Shown: positions 1 to 11,540 of the stretch, piece after piece
Layout of the letters: each line of letters starts with the position of its first letter
Position numbering within the stretch: the first letter of the stretch is position 1
Source: Chelonoidis abingdonii
Lineage: Eukaryota > Chordata > Testudines > Testudinidae
Direction of reading: 5' to 3'
NCBI RefSeq assembly: GCF_003597395.2
Contig: NC_133770.1
Coordinates: 289,511,744 to 289,575,743, forward strand
Length of the DNA stretch: 64,000 bases
Notes under the pieces: generated by a model
The model's input: only the letters and a program-made list of their open reading frames with translations
What the model was told of the DNA's origin: nothing
The model's database searches: none
Translations under genes and position numbers: made by a program

Positions 1-1694
1 TGCTGTGTGCCTCACCTTCCCCCATGTGTCAAATGGAGAAAAAATACTTATTCCTCAGGGTGCTAAGAGGCTTGATTAGTCAACGCAGCAGATTCTCCTA
101 TAGAACTTTTTGTATCAGTCAGAATGCGCAAAGGGGCTGGGATCTGGCTGCAAATGGCCAACAGAGAATTCCCTGTGGGTGGAGAACTCCTCACTGGCAC
201 AAGTGTTCTGCAGACAGATCCTGTTTTCCAGAGTCTTTGATTCCCTCTCACCCTCATACACATACACCAAACACAGGGACACATTGGAGGAGTAAAGGGA
301 CATTCTGCTATATTGTCTGCCTGTCAGCCTCTCAAACAGTCATCTCAGTGCCTTCTTCAGCATGGCTCCTATGGAGAGTTTGACACTCCTGAGCTCCTCA
401 GCAAGACCCCTATCTTCTCCGCTTTAAAAGTCCTTGGGAAAGCCCCTGCAGACATACGTCCTCTGGAGTGAATCCAATCCCTTTTATTGTTCCACTTCCT
501 TGACCTCTGCCTACCTCTCTGTCCATTCCACTCATCCTTGGGGCTGGGACCATCCCTGCTTCCATATTTAGAAAGTGCCTACACATCACAGGTGCTCCCT
601 CAAACAAACAGAAACATAATCAATACAAGAAAGTAATTTGGTAGCCTTATAAGCACATGTATTAACAACTGCCAATTATGGCACTGAGGGAAGAAAAAGG
701 GTACAAAGGCCAAGTTATGGGGAGAATAATTCAGCACAGAGGCCTGGGAGTGATTTTATTAGAGAAATGATTAGGTTAGGTATCCTAGGCCAGGAAGAAG
801 AGATGAGTCTCAAGATGGGATTTGAAGACAATCACAAGTCAATTAAGCGCAGAAAGGCAGGGTGTTTAATTATAATGACATCATTTTATGGAACGTAATG
901 GTTTTCATTTATGCCTGTTAAAACAAAACTAGGGAGAATGGAACTGCTGGGATTAGAAACGGGTCATGGTGCTACTTCAGGTCAGACCCCTTGCAGTAAA
1001 TTAACTGCAGCATCTGGTCTTTTTTAACACATTCTGTGTATAAGTGAGTGTGCTTCTTCAGAATGGGTCTTCAAGGAGCACACGAGATGCCAAAAGCTCC
1101 CCAGCTTGTTTGTGATTATCAGTACAATCTCCAATTTGTCACCAAATCCGTTGGATAGGTTGTGTCAGTGGTGTTGGGAAGTCCATGTGTTTTGTGCCTG
1201 GCAGGCAGTTCACAAACACTCTGTTTGGTTTTCTACATCTCTAGGAAAATATGTGTGTGTGTGTGTGTGCGTAAGGTAGGAAATCTGTGGAGGAACAATC
1301 CATTTCAAGACTTTTATAGCTACCAACACGATGTGGCATCCCAAAACTATATTCTGGGCCCCAGGGTTGGATTTGGCCTCAGGACCTCTGGAGGCACAAC
1401 TTTGTGTTATGGTAACTTTGCAGCATTCTGTGGTACCAGTTGGTCTTAAAGCCAGTTTAACCCTCTGATGAAGGAGCTTTTCATCACAGCAGGATCCTTG
1501 GGTGGTGAGGTCAATGGGAGTCAATGGATTTAGCTGTAAGTGACCAGTGGGTTACATAGTCATTGGAGGTAATTGAGAGTGAGGCACCTATATCCTTAAG
1601 GTCCCCTTTGAAAACTCCATCTTAAAGCTCTTGATGTACTCCAGGGTACTTAAGGAATTTAAGTGAAGCAAACTCAGAACCATTAACAATTTTT
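1..1694. other. Non-coding stretch, no gene seen
   Basis: No frame looks conserved, and the short ORFs overlap on both strands as expected by chance. The only recognisable structure is a (TG)9 microsatellite near 1252. Possible old repeat remnants are too diverged to name. Confidence 0.6.
1252..1269. repeat. (TG)9 microsatellite
   Basis: Nine uninterrupted TG dinucleotides, read directly. Such tracts are length-variable in vertebrates. Confidence 0.95.
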
Positions 1695-2197
1695 TTTTGA
1701 GACTTCATGGAGGATGGGAGAGATCCCAGAGGAGTGGAGAAGGGAAAACATAGTACCTATCTATAGGTTCTATAGGAAAGGCTAAAAAAACAACAACTGG
1801 GCATGTTTAGTCTCGAGCAAAGGAAACTAAGAGGGGGAGCGGGGACCTGAAACCAGTCTTCCAATTTGTTAAGGGCTGATATAAAGAGGACATGGGAACA
1901 ATTGTTCTCCACGTCCATTAAAGGAAGCACAAAAAGTAATGGGCTTAATCTGTAACAAGGGAGATTTAGGTTAGATATCAGGAAAAAGTTACTAACTATA
2001 AGGGTAAATTAAGCTCTATAATAGGCTTCCAAGGGAGACTGTGGAATTTCCATCACTGGAGGTTTATAAGTAAAGGCTGGACAAACACCTGTCAGGGATA
2101 GTCTAGGTTTACTTGGTCTTGCCTCAGAATAGGGGGCTGGATTAGATGACCACTTGAGATCTCTTCCAGCCCTACATTTATTTGATTCTATGACTCC
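1695..2197 (+). mobile_element. CR1 LINE, internally deleted 3' end
   Basis: The right part is a typical CR1 3' end. It encodes the degenerate ORF2 C-terminus and finishes with GGGGCTGGATTAGATGACC, CTTCCAGCCCTACATTT and a GATTCTATGA tail. A short stretch at about 1700-1770 resembles an earlier part of the CR1 reverse transcriptase (ATCCCAGAGGAGTGGAGAAG), so the middle seems deleted. The frame is broken and the copy is dead. Confidence 0.85.
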
Positions 2198-3822
2198 TCC
2201 TACCTTACTGTTTTATTTGATTAATACTTAGGAGCAGATCCTCAGCTCTGTTTAAGCTGTTTTTGCCCCAATCAGCCATCTCACAACAGCATTGAAGCTT
2301 TAGCTTAATTTGCAAGTAGAGGGCTTCTCCTGCACAGATTGCATAGGGAACTCCCCAGGAGAAAGGGGGCATGACCAGCGTGCCCAAGGCACTGATAATC
2401 CCCATCTGCTGGAATGGATCCTTGGGCCTATGGATAATGGGGCATAATTTAAAGCAGACCTCAGGCCATTCCCGCAATGGAAGGACAGCAAAGATGTCTC
2501 AGAGACACCTGTACACTGATAAGGATGTGCCAAGCATATCTTGGCTGCAGCTGACAATCTTCTGAACACATAACTTGCAAGATTAGGCTTTAAATCACTG
2601 ACGGTCATATCTTTTTCTTTGTGGGTGTGGAGGATTCTCTGAAGATGGATCCATGTCTTGTGTGTGGTTGGTGAGAGGATAGATGGAGGTGAGTTGGGAT
2701 CGAGTAGCCACTGCTGTACAATTCTTTCTGTTCTGGCTGTCCCAGTGGAAGGAGCACTTTGGGCCACTGGAGACTTGAGGTTGTATTAGCAGCCAGAGAA
2801 GAATACTTGTGTGGTTCCACAGCTTGTAGAAGAGGGCTGAGAATCCATCTTGCCTCCTCACCCTGAATTAATCCAGAGCACAGACTAGTATCTGGCTTGT
2901 GTACCAGCTCAGAGGATTTGGCTCTTAATGAAGACAGCTAGATAGATCATTTGTGAGATCGTCACAGTGGAGTCCAACATGCCATGCACTTGCAGCTGGT
3001 GTGAGGGGGAGTGATGAGGACAGGAGGTGCTGGGAAGGGGTAAAAGACACAGAAAGTCCGGGGGAAGTCCTGCAGCTATAATGGGAGAATACTCAGGGTT
3101 ATCTCCTTCCAAGACTAAGTTGAAACCTGAGCTAAACCTCATCTGCAGCAGAAGAAACAACCCATTTGTTCACTATAGGAACAACAGAGAGCTAGTCAGT
3201 GCTGCTGGAAGGGTTAGTGATCCTAGAACTGGGTGGAGCAAGCAGTGGGGAACAGAGCTACCGCTGCAATGAGGTAGCACTGGATAGACATTTCCAGTTA
3301 TGCAGCAAAAGCTCCTCGCCTACCTGCTTTCCTCCTTCTCCCCCCGCACTGGTGGATGAGCACTGAGCAAACCTGATTCCGAGCCTGCAGGCAGCAAAAC
3401 CCCTTCCCAATCTTCCTGAGACTCCAAGCAAGTGCACAGGCTGCACCAGTCCTTTCCCTCTCTCCCACCTAAGCCCCAGAGTGAGTCACAAACCAGGGGA
3501 AGAAGGCATTCAGCCCCCTAACTTGCGTGCGGGGACTGATCCAGTAGACAGGCTCAGAGGCCACCTGACTCCACAAAACACATCAGGGGGAGGGAAGCCC
3601 TTCCTTTTAACCTTTAGCCCTGTGTTTAGCACACACATCTAAGACGTGGGAGACCCCAGACTCTAGTCCCCCTCTACCTGACCAGGATACAGGATTTGAA
3701 AAAAGGCTGTTCCACCTCGTAGGCTGGTGATCACTGGGATGTTCTGATGTGTTGCTCTCTCAATCTCTCCTACTGAAGTGGTTCAACTTTAATTGAATAA
3801 ATATTAATTAGGTAGATAAAGT
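2198..3822. other. Non-coding stretch, no feature recognised
   Basis: Overlapping ORFs of up to 155 codons occur on the minus strand near 2300-2770, but they show no recognisable domain and no conserved-looking frame. Nothing else can be named. Confidence 0.5.
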
Positions 3823-3980
3823 GTTAGAATGACTCTATAGCTTAGCAGTTAGAACACCTCACCTGTAGGGTAGTAGAACCCTGTTAACAACCATTTTCCT
3901 TATTAGGCGAGGCGGGAATTGAACCAGTTGTCTCCCACATCCAGAGAGTAACCTAACCACTAGCCTAAAGGCTGGAAAGG
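3823..3980 (-). mobile_element. tRNA-derived SINE
   Basis: Read on the minus strand, the element opens with a tRNA-like head. It has an A box (TAGGCTAGTGGTTAG) and, some 35 bases on, a B box (GGTTCAATTCCC), the internal RNA polymerase III promoter elements. A tail of about 80 bases follows, ending in CTAAGCTATAGAGTCATTCT, which matches my memory of a common turtle tRNA-derived SINE tail. No functional tRNA is implied: there is no proper acceptor stem or anticodon arm. Confidence 0.75.
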
Positions 3981-5317
3981 AAGACATCCCTGACTGTTTT
4001 TTGTCAAAGGAGGTGGCCTCTGATCAGGCCCTGCATATGACTTAGGCAACCGAATGCCTATCTTCCCCCTTTTTGTGAATCACAAGCAGAGATAGGAGCC
4101 TCCCAGTAACTTACACCTAGGCACAGAATTCAGAGAGGCTAGGTGCTGTAATGTGGCATATCACAATGCCCCCAAGTCCCTTCTGTGTAGCCTGGCGTTT
4201 GGGCCTTCCCTCCATGAACACTCACAAGAGCCAGGAACAACCTGAGTATTCAGACAGATGTGCCATCATTAACTTGTCATTCCTTTTCACCACCACCTCC
4301 CCACCACAAAGCAGAAGCCTCCATGTTAACCATCAGTTTGTCTAGTTTTGTTCCTCTTAGTATCTTCTAAAAAGCTTTTCCATCAGTGATTCACAGGAGA
4401 AGTACACTCTGTAACAAATCCTCCCATCAGGGCCTGACAGATCACCTGCTTTAGCATCCTCATTTGAGTCACTATGTACCGCTTACAAGCAGCTCAGGTG
4501 AACATGTCTGTGTGCTTGAGGCAAGGGGTGTTTTCATTATTTTCCAATCAACTCATAAGAGTAAAGCTCCTCTTGATTTAGTGAGAGCTCCAGTTTTATC
4601 ACTCCCTTCAGAGGCAACTACCACACAGAAACAGCAGAATCAAGTAATTGATTTCTGTATTTCAGCCCTACTCACTGTGTTCAGTTAGGGTAAATTGACT
4701 TGATGATGTGGAGGTGAACTCATTGATCAGTAGCAATTAGCTCCCATTTGATTTCCCATTTGGGCACAGAGAAACAGCTCTTTAGCTGGTGTAAATCAGT
4801 CTGCTTCCATTGCCTTCATTAAATCATGAGAACTGAGGATCTGGCCTGGTATTTCTGATGACCTTGTGACCTTTTGGTTTATTAACTCTTCCTAGAGAAA
4901 TATGGTCCAAGCCTTATCAGCTGTAGTTTAATAAACATCACTTCCAGCCTCCTCTAAACATGTTGCCAATGTGCCATGAATTTTGCCAAATAAGCTGGTT
5001 GGGGCCTGGTTGTAAAAAGGTAACTAGCTACTGGAGAGTCCAGTATGTGTCCTGGCAAAATCTGCATTATTTTCTTAGCAAGGTTGATTAGGTTACGTTC
5101 GTTCTCATGTTGTTGCTTGGACAGTGCGGAGATCACCGAATGTGTTATGTATCCCCATTGTGTTCTATTCTGAGCCTAATCTAGTGTGTTATGGGACAGG
5201 ATGGTTGTGAGCAACAGGTGTCTGTTGGTGCTGTCTAGTCACTGTGTTTCAGCTCTTCCAGGGGGTCTTTTCCATAGTTCTTTCATTGGGTCAAAGTTAT
5301 CAGAAACTGGGACCTGG
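3981..5317. other. Non-coding stretch with degenerate palindromic repeat
   Basis: Around 4034-4145 is a decayed inverted repeat built from TAGGC/GCCTA words. It resembles a repeat common in turtle and bird DNA and recurs near 63.6 kb. At 4782-4800 the words AGCTGGTGTAAATCAGT match half of the palindrome described at 17288-17351. No gene is visible. Confidence 0.4.
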
Positions 5318-5720
5318 GCAGTCATGCCTAGTGGTTAGAACAGGACTCAATAGCTAGGATGGGAGCCGAGGAACAGAGCCACAAGCCAAATATCAAAGCT
5401 GCAGTTCAAAGCCAGGACTCAGAGCAGAGGGTCAGAACCAAAGTCAGAGGATAGGAATTAGAACTGAGGCTCCAAGCCAGGTTACCTGGAATGAGGCAGG
5501 GCTGGGTCTGAGGAAAGTACTGGGCTGGAGCAAGGCTGGGAACAAGCAGGTGCAGGAGCCCTCACAGTAGAGAGTGAATGCTTTGAGTAGCTGTCAAACA
5601 GCTGCTAGGCTTAAAAGCTGGTCTGCTGACTCTTCCCACTTTCAGGGAGCGTAGCCAGTCAAGCAGACTACTACACATTGGCTTCACTCATTAGCTTGCC
5701 TGGAGACTGGCTCTCCTACT
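5318..5720. repeat. Unclassified interspersed repeat with degenerate AGCCAGG-type units
   Basis: It begins with a tRNA A-box-like stretch (CATGCCTAGTGGTTAGAAC). A run of imperfect short units built on CAAAGCCAGGACTCAGAG-like words follows, then a unique-looking tail. The layout resembles a variable-length turtle repeat of SINE-like origin, but I cannot name the family. Confidence 0.45.
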
Positions 5721-5744
5721 GGCTGTGCTGCAGGTCCTGGTTTT

Positions 5745-6180
5745 TGACAAAAGCTGATGATGATTCTTGCAGGAAGTTGGTAGGCATTCAAAGCAGGTAA
5801 CCATAATACCTTGCAGAGCATTTCTTGAGGAGGCGCCCAATTATTGACAGCACTTTGGCAGTGCAGGCTTCAAGATCTTTTTCAGTGCCACCCATGTTAT
5901 CAGCAACAGAGGCGAGGTTGGTGCAGTCACCAAACAATCTCAGCTGGTTGGTCACCCTCTATGGTCCGAGAGCCTGCAGTGCATTTCAAATCACCTACTG
6001 GAAGAATTTTTTGTTTTATCTCAATTAATTTTTAGACCAGCTTTTGCCTTTGAGTTTTCCAGAGTGTAAGTGCCACAACCAGTCCACCCATTGATTGGAC
6101 AAACAGCACTATGTTGTCAGCAAAATCGATGCAGGTAAGGTTCTTATAATCAGGTGTGTATCTAAAATGTATTTATGTAG
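5745..6180 (-). pseudogene. Broken non-LTR reverse transcriptase fragment
   Basis: On the minus strand, the segment near 6080-6140 reads as FADNIVLFVQSMGG. This is the catalytic FADD-type motif of LINE reverse transcriptases with one aspartate changed to asparagine. About 200 bases downstream, DNMGGTEKDLEA resembles the 'SKTGGTDEDI' region that follows the palm in several non-LTR clades. Frameshifts and stops separate the pieces. The clade (RTE-like or other) is not decided, and the segment is clearly inactive. Confidence 0.6.
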
Positions 6181-7302
6181 TATCTGGTCAAGCACATAGT
6201 CAGCACTTTCTTAGAAAAATGGAAGACTTTAATCTAAAATTCACCAGAGTGTACACACAGCCTTCCGAGATCCTCTGACTTACTGGAAAAGAGACCCTTA
6301 AGAAAAGAGTTGCTATCCCCTCTGTCCTACTGGTCCCACTCATGGTTCCCACTCCTCTCTGTTACCACTGTTCCCCTGATGTCTCCTACAGCAAAAGCCG
6401 AGAGGGACATACCAAGAAGTACAAGGGACAGAGAAGGGCCATGTCTTCCCTCAGTGTCCATGATCTCAAGCTGTCCACATGGAACCAAGCATGAATCCCT
6501 GTGATTCCTTTGTCCCCATGGCTCTCCTTATGACTCACACTGACTACATCTCTTCCACAAGCCTCTTTCCACTCCTCTCCTCAAAGGAACTAACCTTTGT
6601 CCCATTATGGAGCTCCATTGATATATACTAGACAAAGATCTCATCCAGCAAACATTTCTCAGTGCAGAAGCAATTCTACGCAACAGTTCAAGTCTGGAAG
6701 CAGTTGAAATGACAGGCAGTGATCCAGGCAGAATGCAATTAATATGGCTAGTCACAAACAGTGACAAAATGTTTTACCAGTTCATTGCTTGTGTTTTTGA
6801 ATCAACACAATAAAAAAATATTTCCTCTATATAATTAGGCCAAAGCAATCTGCTAAAATTGGGTAGGATGATCAGCTCACTGGAGATTACAAGTTAAAGT
6901 GATATGACTGACTTAAAAGCTTCATACAAAACTCAAAGCGAACTTCTTTCCAGATATGAAAATTTCTGACTGCTTTTGTTTTTTCACATGCCCTCTCATG
7001 TTTTCTGATTCTAATGTGGGCATAAACAGTCGCTGTTATTGTGATGTTTTTCACCAATCTAAAAGCACAAAGAAGTCTGGATAAGTTCATAAGCAGTTCA
7101 GATAAATATCCAAAGTTTTGAATTACTTTTGAAAGCTGGATCGCTGATTTTCTTGAGGTTTGCCCATCATGAAAACAGATATTTTACTCATGGTGATGTG
7201 TATGGTTGAAAGAACTCACCACGGATGGCATTCAGAATGCTAGCAGAGTTGGCGTAGCAGGCAGTTAGAGAGCAAAAACGGCTTTTCTTTTTTTCTTTGA
7301 AA
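6181..7302. other. Non-coding stretch, no gene seen
   Basis: AT-rich sequence with no recognisable domain in any frame. A segment at about 6881-6933 is closely repeated at 7698-7745, inside a SINE; see findings. Confidence 0.5.
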
Positions 7303-7375
7303 CTCATAGACTCATAGGTCAGAAGGGACCAATATGATCATCTAGTCTGACCTCCTGCACAGAACTGAACTGCTA
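7303..7375 (-). mobile_element. CR1 LINE tail
   Basis: The reverse complement of the CR1 3' end is plain: TCATAGACTCATAGGTCAG followed by GGGACCAATATGATCATCT. Only the last 70 bases or so are clear; beyond about 7375 the match fades. Confidence 0.8.
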
Positions 7376-7523
7376 TGATACAAAAAGTGGTGAAAGACAA
7401 GAAATGACCACACAACCTAAAACCACAGTTTTACAAACCCTATTTCACAACTTTAAAGCTAGGGGTGGGCCCCAGCTGAAACCCTGCTTTCTGAAAGCAC
7501 TGACTCAGATAATCCACGACCAA

Positions 7524-7870
7524 AATTATTTATATTACAGTAGCACCTTTAGGCCCTAACTGAGACTGGGGCTGTATCAGGATTTGTGCTGCATATGCAC
7601 ATAGTAAGAGGCAGCATTTTCAGGATTCTCTGCTCCAAAAGTCTTATAACGTAAACAGGCAAGGCAGAAAAAGGGTATTGTTATTATCACCTCCATTTGG
7701 AAATTACATATTAAAGTGATATGACAGAAGAGCTTCATCCAAAACAGGACCAAATGGATTAAAATGACTCACTCAAGGTCATGCAAGACTCAATTGTCAA
7801 AGTCAGGACTAGAATGCAGATCTTTTGAAGCCTGAACAAATGCCTTTGTCACAAAACTATCCTTCCTCTT
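7524..7870 (-). mobile_element. MIR-like CORE-SINE with internal insertion
   Basis: The order of words matches the MIR-type SINE common in turtle genomes: ATTACAGTAGCACCTTTAGG, then the CACCTCCATTT region, CAAGGTCATGCAAGACTCAA, and a decayed inverse B box (GGACTAGAATGCAGATCTTT). The B box shows the SINE reads on the minus strand. About 55 bases between 7701 and 7749 do not belong. They are flanked by a perfect 9-bp inverted repeat (TCCATTTGG/CCAAATGGA) and resemble 6881-6933. Confidence 0.7.
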
Positions 7871-8079
7871 ATGTCTCACATTTTGGACCATCTCTACTTA
7901 AATGCTTATTTTCACATGTGACCAAGTGTCAGATGTAAATTTTCCATGTGGGATCAGCAATATTTATTCACAAAGTGTGTCACAGCTTTAAAAGCTTCTG
8001 AGAAAAGATGGTATCACTTCAAGGCAATGTTAGACTAAACCAAGCATTTGCGAGCCCGACCACATTTCATGGTGTCAAT

Positions 8080-8272
8080 TTTTACTAGTTATTACTATTA
8101 GTATCACAAAGTTGCATGGGAAATTGTCATTATAGACTGTAATGGCAGAATATCTATTAAGCTGTTGATTAATATATTTAATGCAAATCCATGAAAGGTT
8201 TAATTGCAACCCTAGAATGATCCAATTTGAAGTAATATTTGGTGAACTGTATTTACTTGTTTTTTTGTTTCT
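8080..8272. promoter_or_regulatory. Candidate conserved non-coding element
   Basis: Repeat-free, AT-rich sequence with an exact POU octamer (ATGCAAAT at 8181-8188), a homeodomain-type TAAT word and GTCATTATAGACTG. The look resembles vertebrate developmental CNEs, but this rests only on motif texture. Conservation cannot be seen from one sequence. Confidence 0.25.
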
Positions 8273-8523
8273 TGGAAATGTTACTTACATTTTGAGTGTT
8301 ACCTATGGTGAACAAGGGCTGGGAAATGCTGTAACCTTTTGATTCTTCTAAAGTAAAAAAGATTTTACTACATTAGTGGTTAGTAAGTGACTAAGATGAA
8401 AGTATAAGTAAATCCGAAGACATTCATAATCTACCTAAACTTGAATGCAAACTCCTCCGCCTCACCTCCCCAATAAACCTCATGAAAATATAAAAAAAAA
8501 AAAATTGTGTAATAAAAAGAAAA

Positions 8524-8872
8524 TCTTAGAATAGGGATCTGCAACCTTTGGTGTGTGGCCCATCAGGGAAAGCCACTAGTGGGCCAGGACGATTTCTTTA
8601 CCTGCAGCATCCTCAGGTTCAGCCGATCGCAGCTCCCACTGGCAGTGGTTCTCCCTTCCAAGCCAATGGGGGCTGTGGGAAGCAGCGGCCAGCACATCCC
8701 TTGGCCCACACCGCTTCCAGCAGCCCCCATTGGCCTGGAATGGCGAACCGTGGACAGTGGGAGCTGCTATCGGTCAAACCCACGGATGCTGCACGTAAAC
8801 AAACCATTCCAGCCCATCAGAGGATTTTCTTGATGGGCTGAGTGTCAAAGGTTGCAGATCCCTGTCTTAGAT
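8524..8872. mobile_element. hAT-type MITE, 333 bp, with 8-bp TSD
   Basis: Element 8532-8864 has near-perfect terminal inverted repeats: TAGGGATCTGCAACCTTTGG on the left, GTTGCAGATCCCTG on the right. It sits between 8-bp duplications TCTTAGAA and TCTTAGAT (8524-8531, 8865-8872). The 8-bp TSD and CAG-type ends are typical of hAT transposons. The interior is itself palindromic (GGGGGCTGTGGGAAGC against GCTTCCAGCAGCCCCC) and encodes nothing. The overlapping ORFs of 60-97 codons on both strands follow from the palindrome. Confidence 0.9.
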
Positions 8873-9049
8873 GGTCCAATTCTCTCCTCCTTCAGCTTGC
8901 TGCCAAGCCTTGCTTGGTTAGGTTTCCATACTCCAGGAGCAGATCAATACTTTGGGCCCACTTCATCACTGTTCTGGGGACCCTTTGTGCCAGCTAGATT
9001 GCTTTAAAAAAAGGTGGGGAGGGATATAGAGCAGATATGAGCCTTTGCC

Positions 9050-9215
9050 CTTCTAGCGCAGAGATCCCTTGTCCCTGACTGCACTCCAAGGTAGCGAAGA
9101 GGCATGCTATAGGAGGTAGTATGCAGAGCAACTGTTCTACAAGTGCAATAGCTGTCAGACCAGGGATTGAACCAGGAACCTCCAGGGCTAAAAGCCCGAA
9201 CTACTGCTGATGATG
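9050..9215 (-). mobile_element. Probable tRNA-derived SINE, degraded
   Basis: On the minus strand there is a B-box-like GGTTCAATCCCTG preceded by GTAGTTCGGGCTTTTAGC, which could be a decayed A-box region. The remaining words do not match the 3.8-kb SINE well, so the family is uncertain. Confidence 0.4.
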
Positions 9216-10389
9216 AGAAGTGTGAGTCCCACTTCAATCAGAGTTCAGGGTGCTCAGGTTCTTTCCGGATTGGGTCCTAACAGCCTTTGCTTCAGGCACT
9301 CAACACAAACAGCCTTAACAAGCCAAGGTTCTGTAAGAGTCACCTGAGCAGAGAAAAAGCCTGTGCATAACTTACTAGATTTTTCCATCTCCCACCTCCC
9401 CCCACCCACAACAAGGAGGGGAACAATCACACAAAGTAAAGAGCAAAGGATTTCTGATACGAATTGCTTAGCACTGAGGCTGATTGACTCTCTCTGGCAC
9501 CTTAAAGCTTCCAGCATCAGGTAATGTCTTCCCTGAAGTCACCGCTGGTTCTGGTTGATAAGGATACTTGAAATGCTGAAAGCTGTGATCTTGTTAAAAT
9601 GGGTCAAAAGAAGCAACTTAGTAACATTTCAAGGGTTGGCTTATTGCTAGTGAAGAGAGCAGTAAACGCCACTTACCACTACATTTTCCACTATATCCTG
9701 AGGTGCAGATAACCACCCTTCTGATACCTTCCCCCCCCCATGAAAAGCTCTTGCGGCATCAGTCAAAGGCAAGTCATTACATATTTAAAGGTACAGCTGT
9801 CTGATATAAATCCCATGCAAAGACAGAGAGAGAGAGAGAGAAAAGAAGAGCTATACTGGTTTTCCTTCACAAGTTGGAAATGAGTTAATTTAATTAGTGA
9901 TTCCCAGTAAAGGTATCCTGTGAACTGAAATTGTTTGATTCAAATTAACAAATGCTGGCATATTGTAACTTTGTGTTTCCTGTGTACTGCACCTTTAAAT
10001 TTCTAGGAATGGTCTGGTGTTCTGTGGCAGGAGCCTGTCCTGTGTGCTCCCTTCAGATGCAGCTTGTTGCAAAGGGGTCGTGCAGACTGTGTTCTCTCCT
10101 GGAATCTTTACACTTGCTCTTCCCCGTTGTCCTTAATATAAAATGAACACCAGTCAGGCTGGACAAACCAGATTCATTCCTGCACTGGTGCAACTCCCAT
10201 TGCAGGGACAGAGAGGCGGCTGCTTCTGGCTGCTTCACTAGCCCCTCTAGTGCTTTGAATGAGTGCAGAACCGCCAAGATGGAGCTCCACCCCAGCCATG
10301 CTGTGCCGCCTCCCTATGTTATTCTTTGCCTTAAAACAATGCTTTTATTTTACAACTGAATTCTTTTTTATTTAAACGTGGCATCACTT
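9216..10389. other. Non-coding stretch with simple repeats
   Basis: It holds a C8 run near 9731, an (AG)n tract at about 9823-9841, and otherwise ordinary sequence. No gene or named repeat was recognised. Confidence 0.5.
9823..9841. repeat. (AG)n microsatellite
   Basis: An uninterrupted GA/AG dinucleotide run, read directly. Confidence 0.95.
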
Positions 10390-10512
10390 TAGCTGTAAGC
10401 TCCATTGGAGCAGTCACAGTCTTTGTACAGAGCCTAGCACAATGGGGTCGGGGTCATGGTCAATGACTGGGGCTGCTAGGTGCTATCTCAATACAAATAA
10501 TAAATAATAATA
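10390..10512 (+). mobile_element. MIR/L2-type 3' tail
   Basis: The words TGTAAGCTCCATTGGAGCAG, TTTGTACAGAGCCTAGCACA and GCTAGGTGCTATCTCAATAC, followed by an AATAAT-rich end, match the 3' tail shared by L2 LINEs and MIR SINEs in amniotes. No head is attached. Confidence 0.7.
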
Positions 10513-10667
10513 ACTAGTCTGACAGAAACCAGGTCTTGCCTGTATAAAATGATTGAATTTAAAACTTCTGTGATCTTTATACCAGCCAATCCCACAGCTT
10601 GCATTGAGCCTCTGGGTTGGAGTGGGTTGTTTTTAAATATTCTGTCACTACCCGTGGTGATTGGGGG

Positions 10668-11540
10668 AGGTTCTGGGTGATTGGAAAAAGGCAACTATAG
10701 TACCCATCTTTAAAAAAAAGAGAAGAAGGAGACTCTGGGGACCTATAGCCTCACCTCAGTCCCTGGAAAAATCATGGAGCAGGTCCTCAAGGAATCCATT
10801 TTGAAGCACTTGGAGGAGAGGAAGTTGATCAGGAGCAGTCAACATGGATTCACCAAGGACAAGTCATGCCTGACCAACCTGATTGCTTTCTTTGATGAGC
10901 TAACTGGCTCTGTGGATATGGGGAAAGCAGTGGACGCGATATACCTTGACTTTAGCAAAGCTTTTGATACAGTCTCCCACAGTATTCTAACCAGCAAGCT
11001 AAAGAAGTATGGATTGGATGAATGGACTATAAAGTGGATAGAAAACTAACTAGATCATTTGGCTCAATGAGTAGTAATCAACGGCTCGATGTCTAGTTGG
11101 CAGCCGGTATCAAGTGGAGTGCCCCAGGGGTCAGTCGTGGGGCTGGTTTTGTTCAATATCTTCATTAATGATCTGGATGATGGGATTAATTGTAGCCTCA
11201 GCAGGTTGCAGATGACACTAAACTGGGGGGAGAGATAGATATGCTAGAGGGTAGGGATAGGGTCCAGAGTGACCTAGACAAACTGGATGATTAAGCCAAA
11301 AGAAATCTGATGAGATTCAACAAGGACAAGTCCAGAGTCCTGCACTTAGGAAGGAAGAATCCCATGCACTGCTACAGGCTGGGGACTGACTGGCTAAGCG
11401 GCAGTTCTGCAGAAAAGGATCTAGGGGTTACAGTGGATGAGAAGCTGGATATGAGTCAACAGTGTGCCCTCGTTGCCAAGAAGACTAATGGTATATTTGA
11501 CTGCATTAGTAGAAGCATTGCTTCTGTCAATGACACACAG
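10668..11540 (+). mobile_element. CR1 LINE, ORF2 reverse-transcriptase fragment
   Basis: Plus-strand CR1 ORF2 fragment. The open stretch 10774-11049 encodes the start of the palm domain: a [15 protein letters not shown] region, then the catalytic motif [14 protein letters not shown] second open stretch, 11310-11582, covers the downstream MRFNKDKSRVLHLG and KDLGVTVDEKL region. A broken frame between them lies where the FADD motif would be. The copy is cut off at both ends: its 3' end fades near 11540, before the CR1 tail. Dead copy. Confidence 0.93.

Noticed and set aside
2300..2767. 155-codon minus-strand frame
   Set aside because: No domain, no splice-site context, and competing frames on both strands.
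3823..3980. tRNA gene
   Set aside because: A and B boxes are present, but no acceptor stem or anticodon arm folds, and a SINE tail follows. It is a tRNA-derived SINE.
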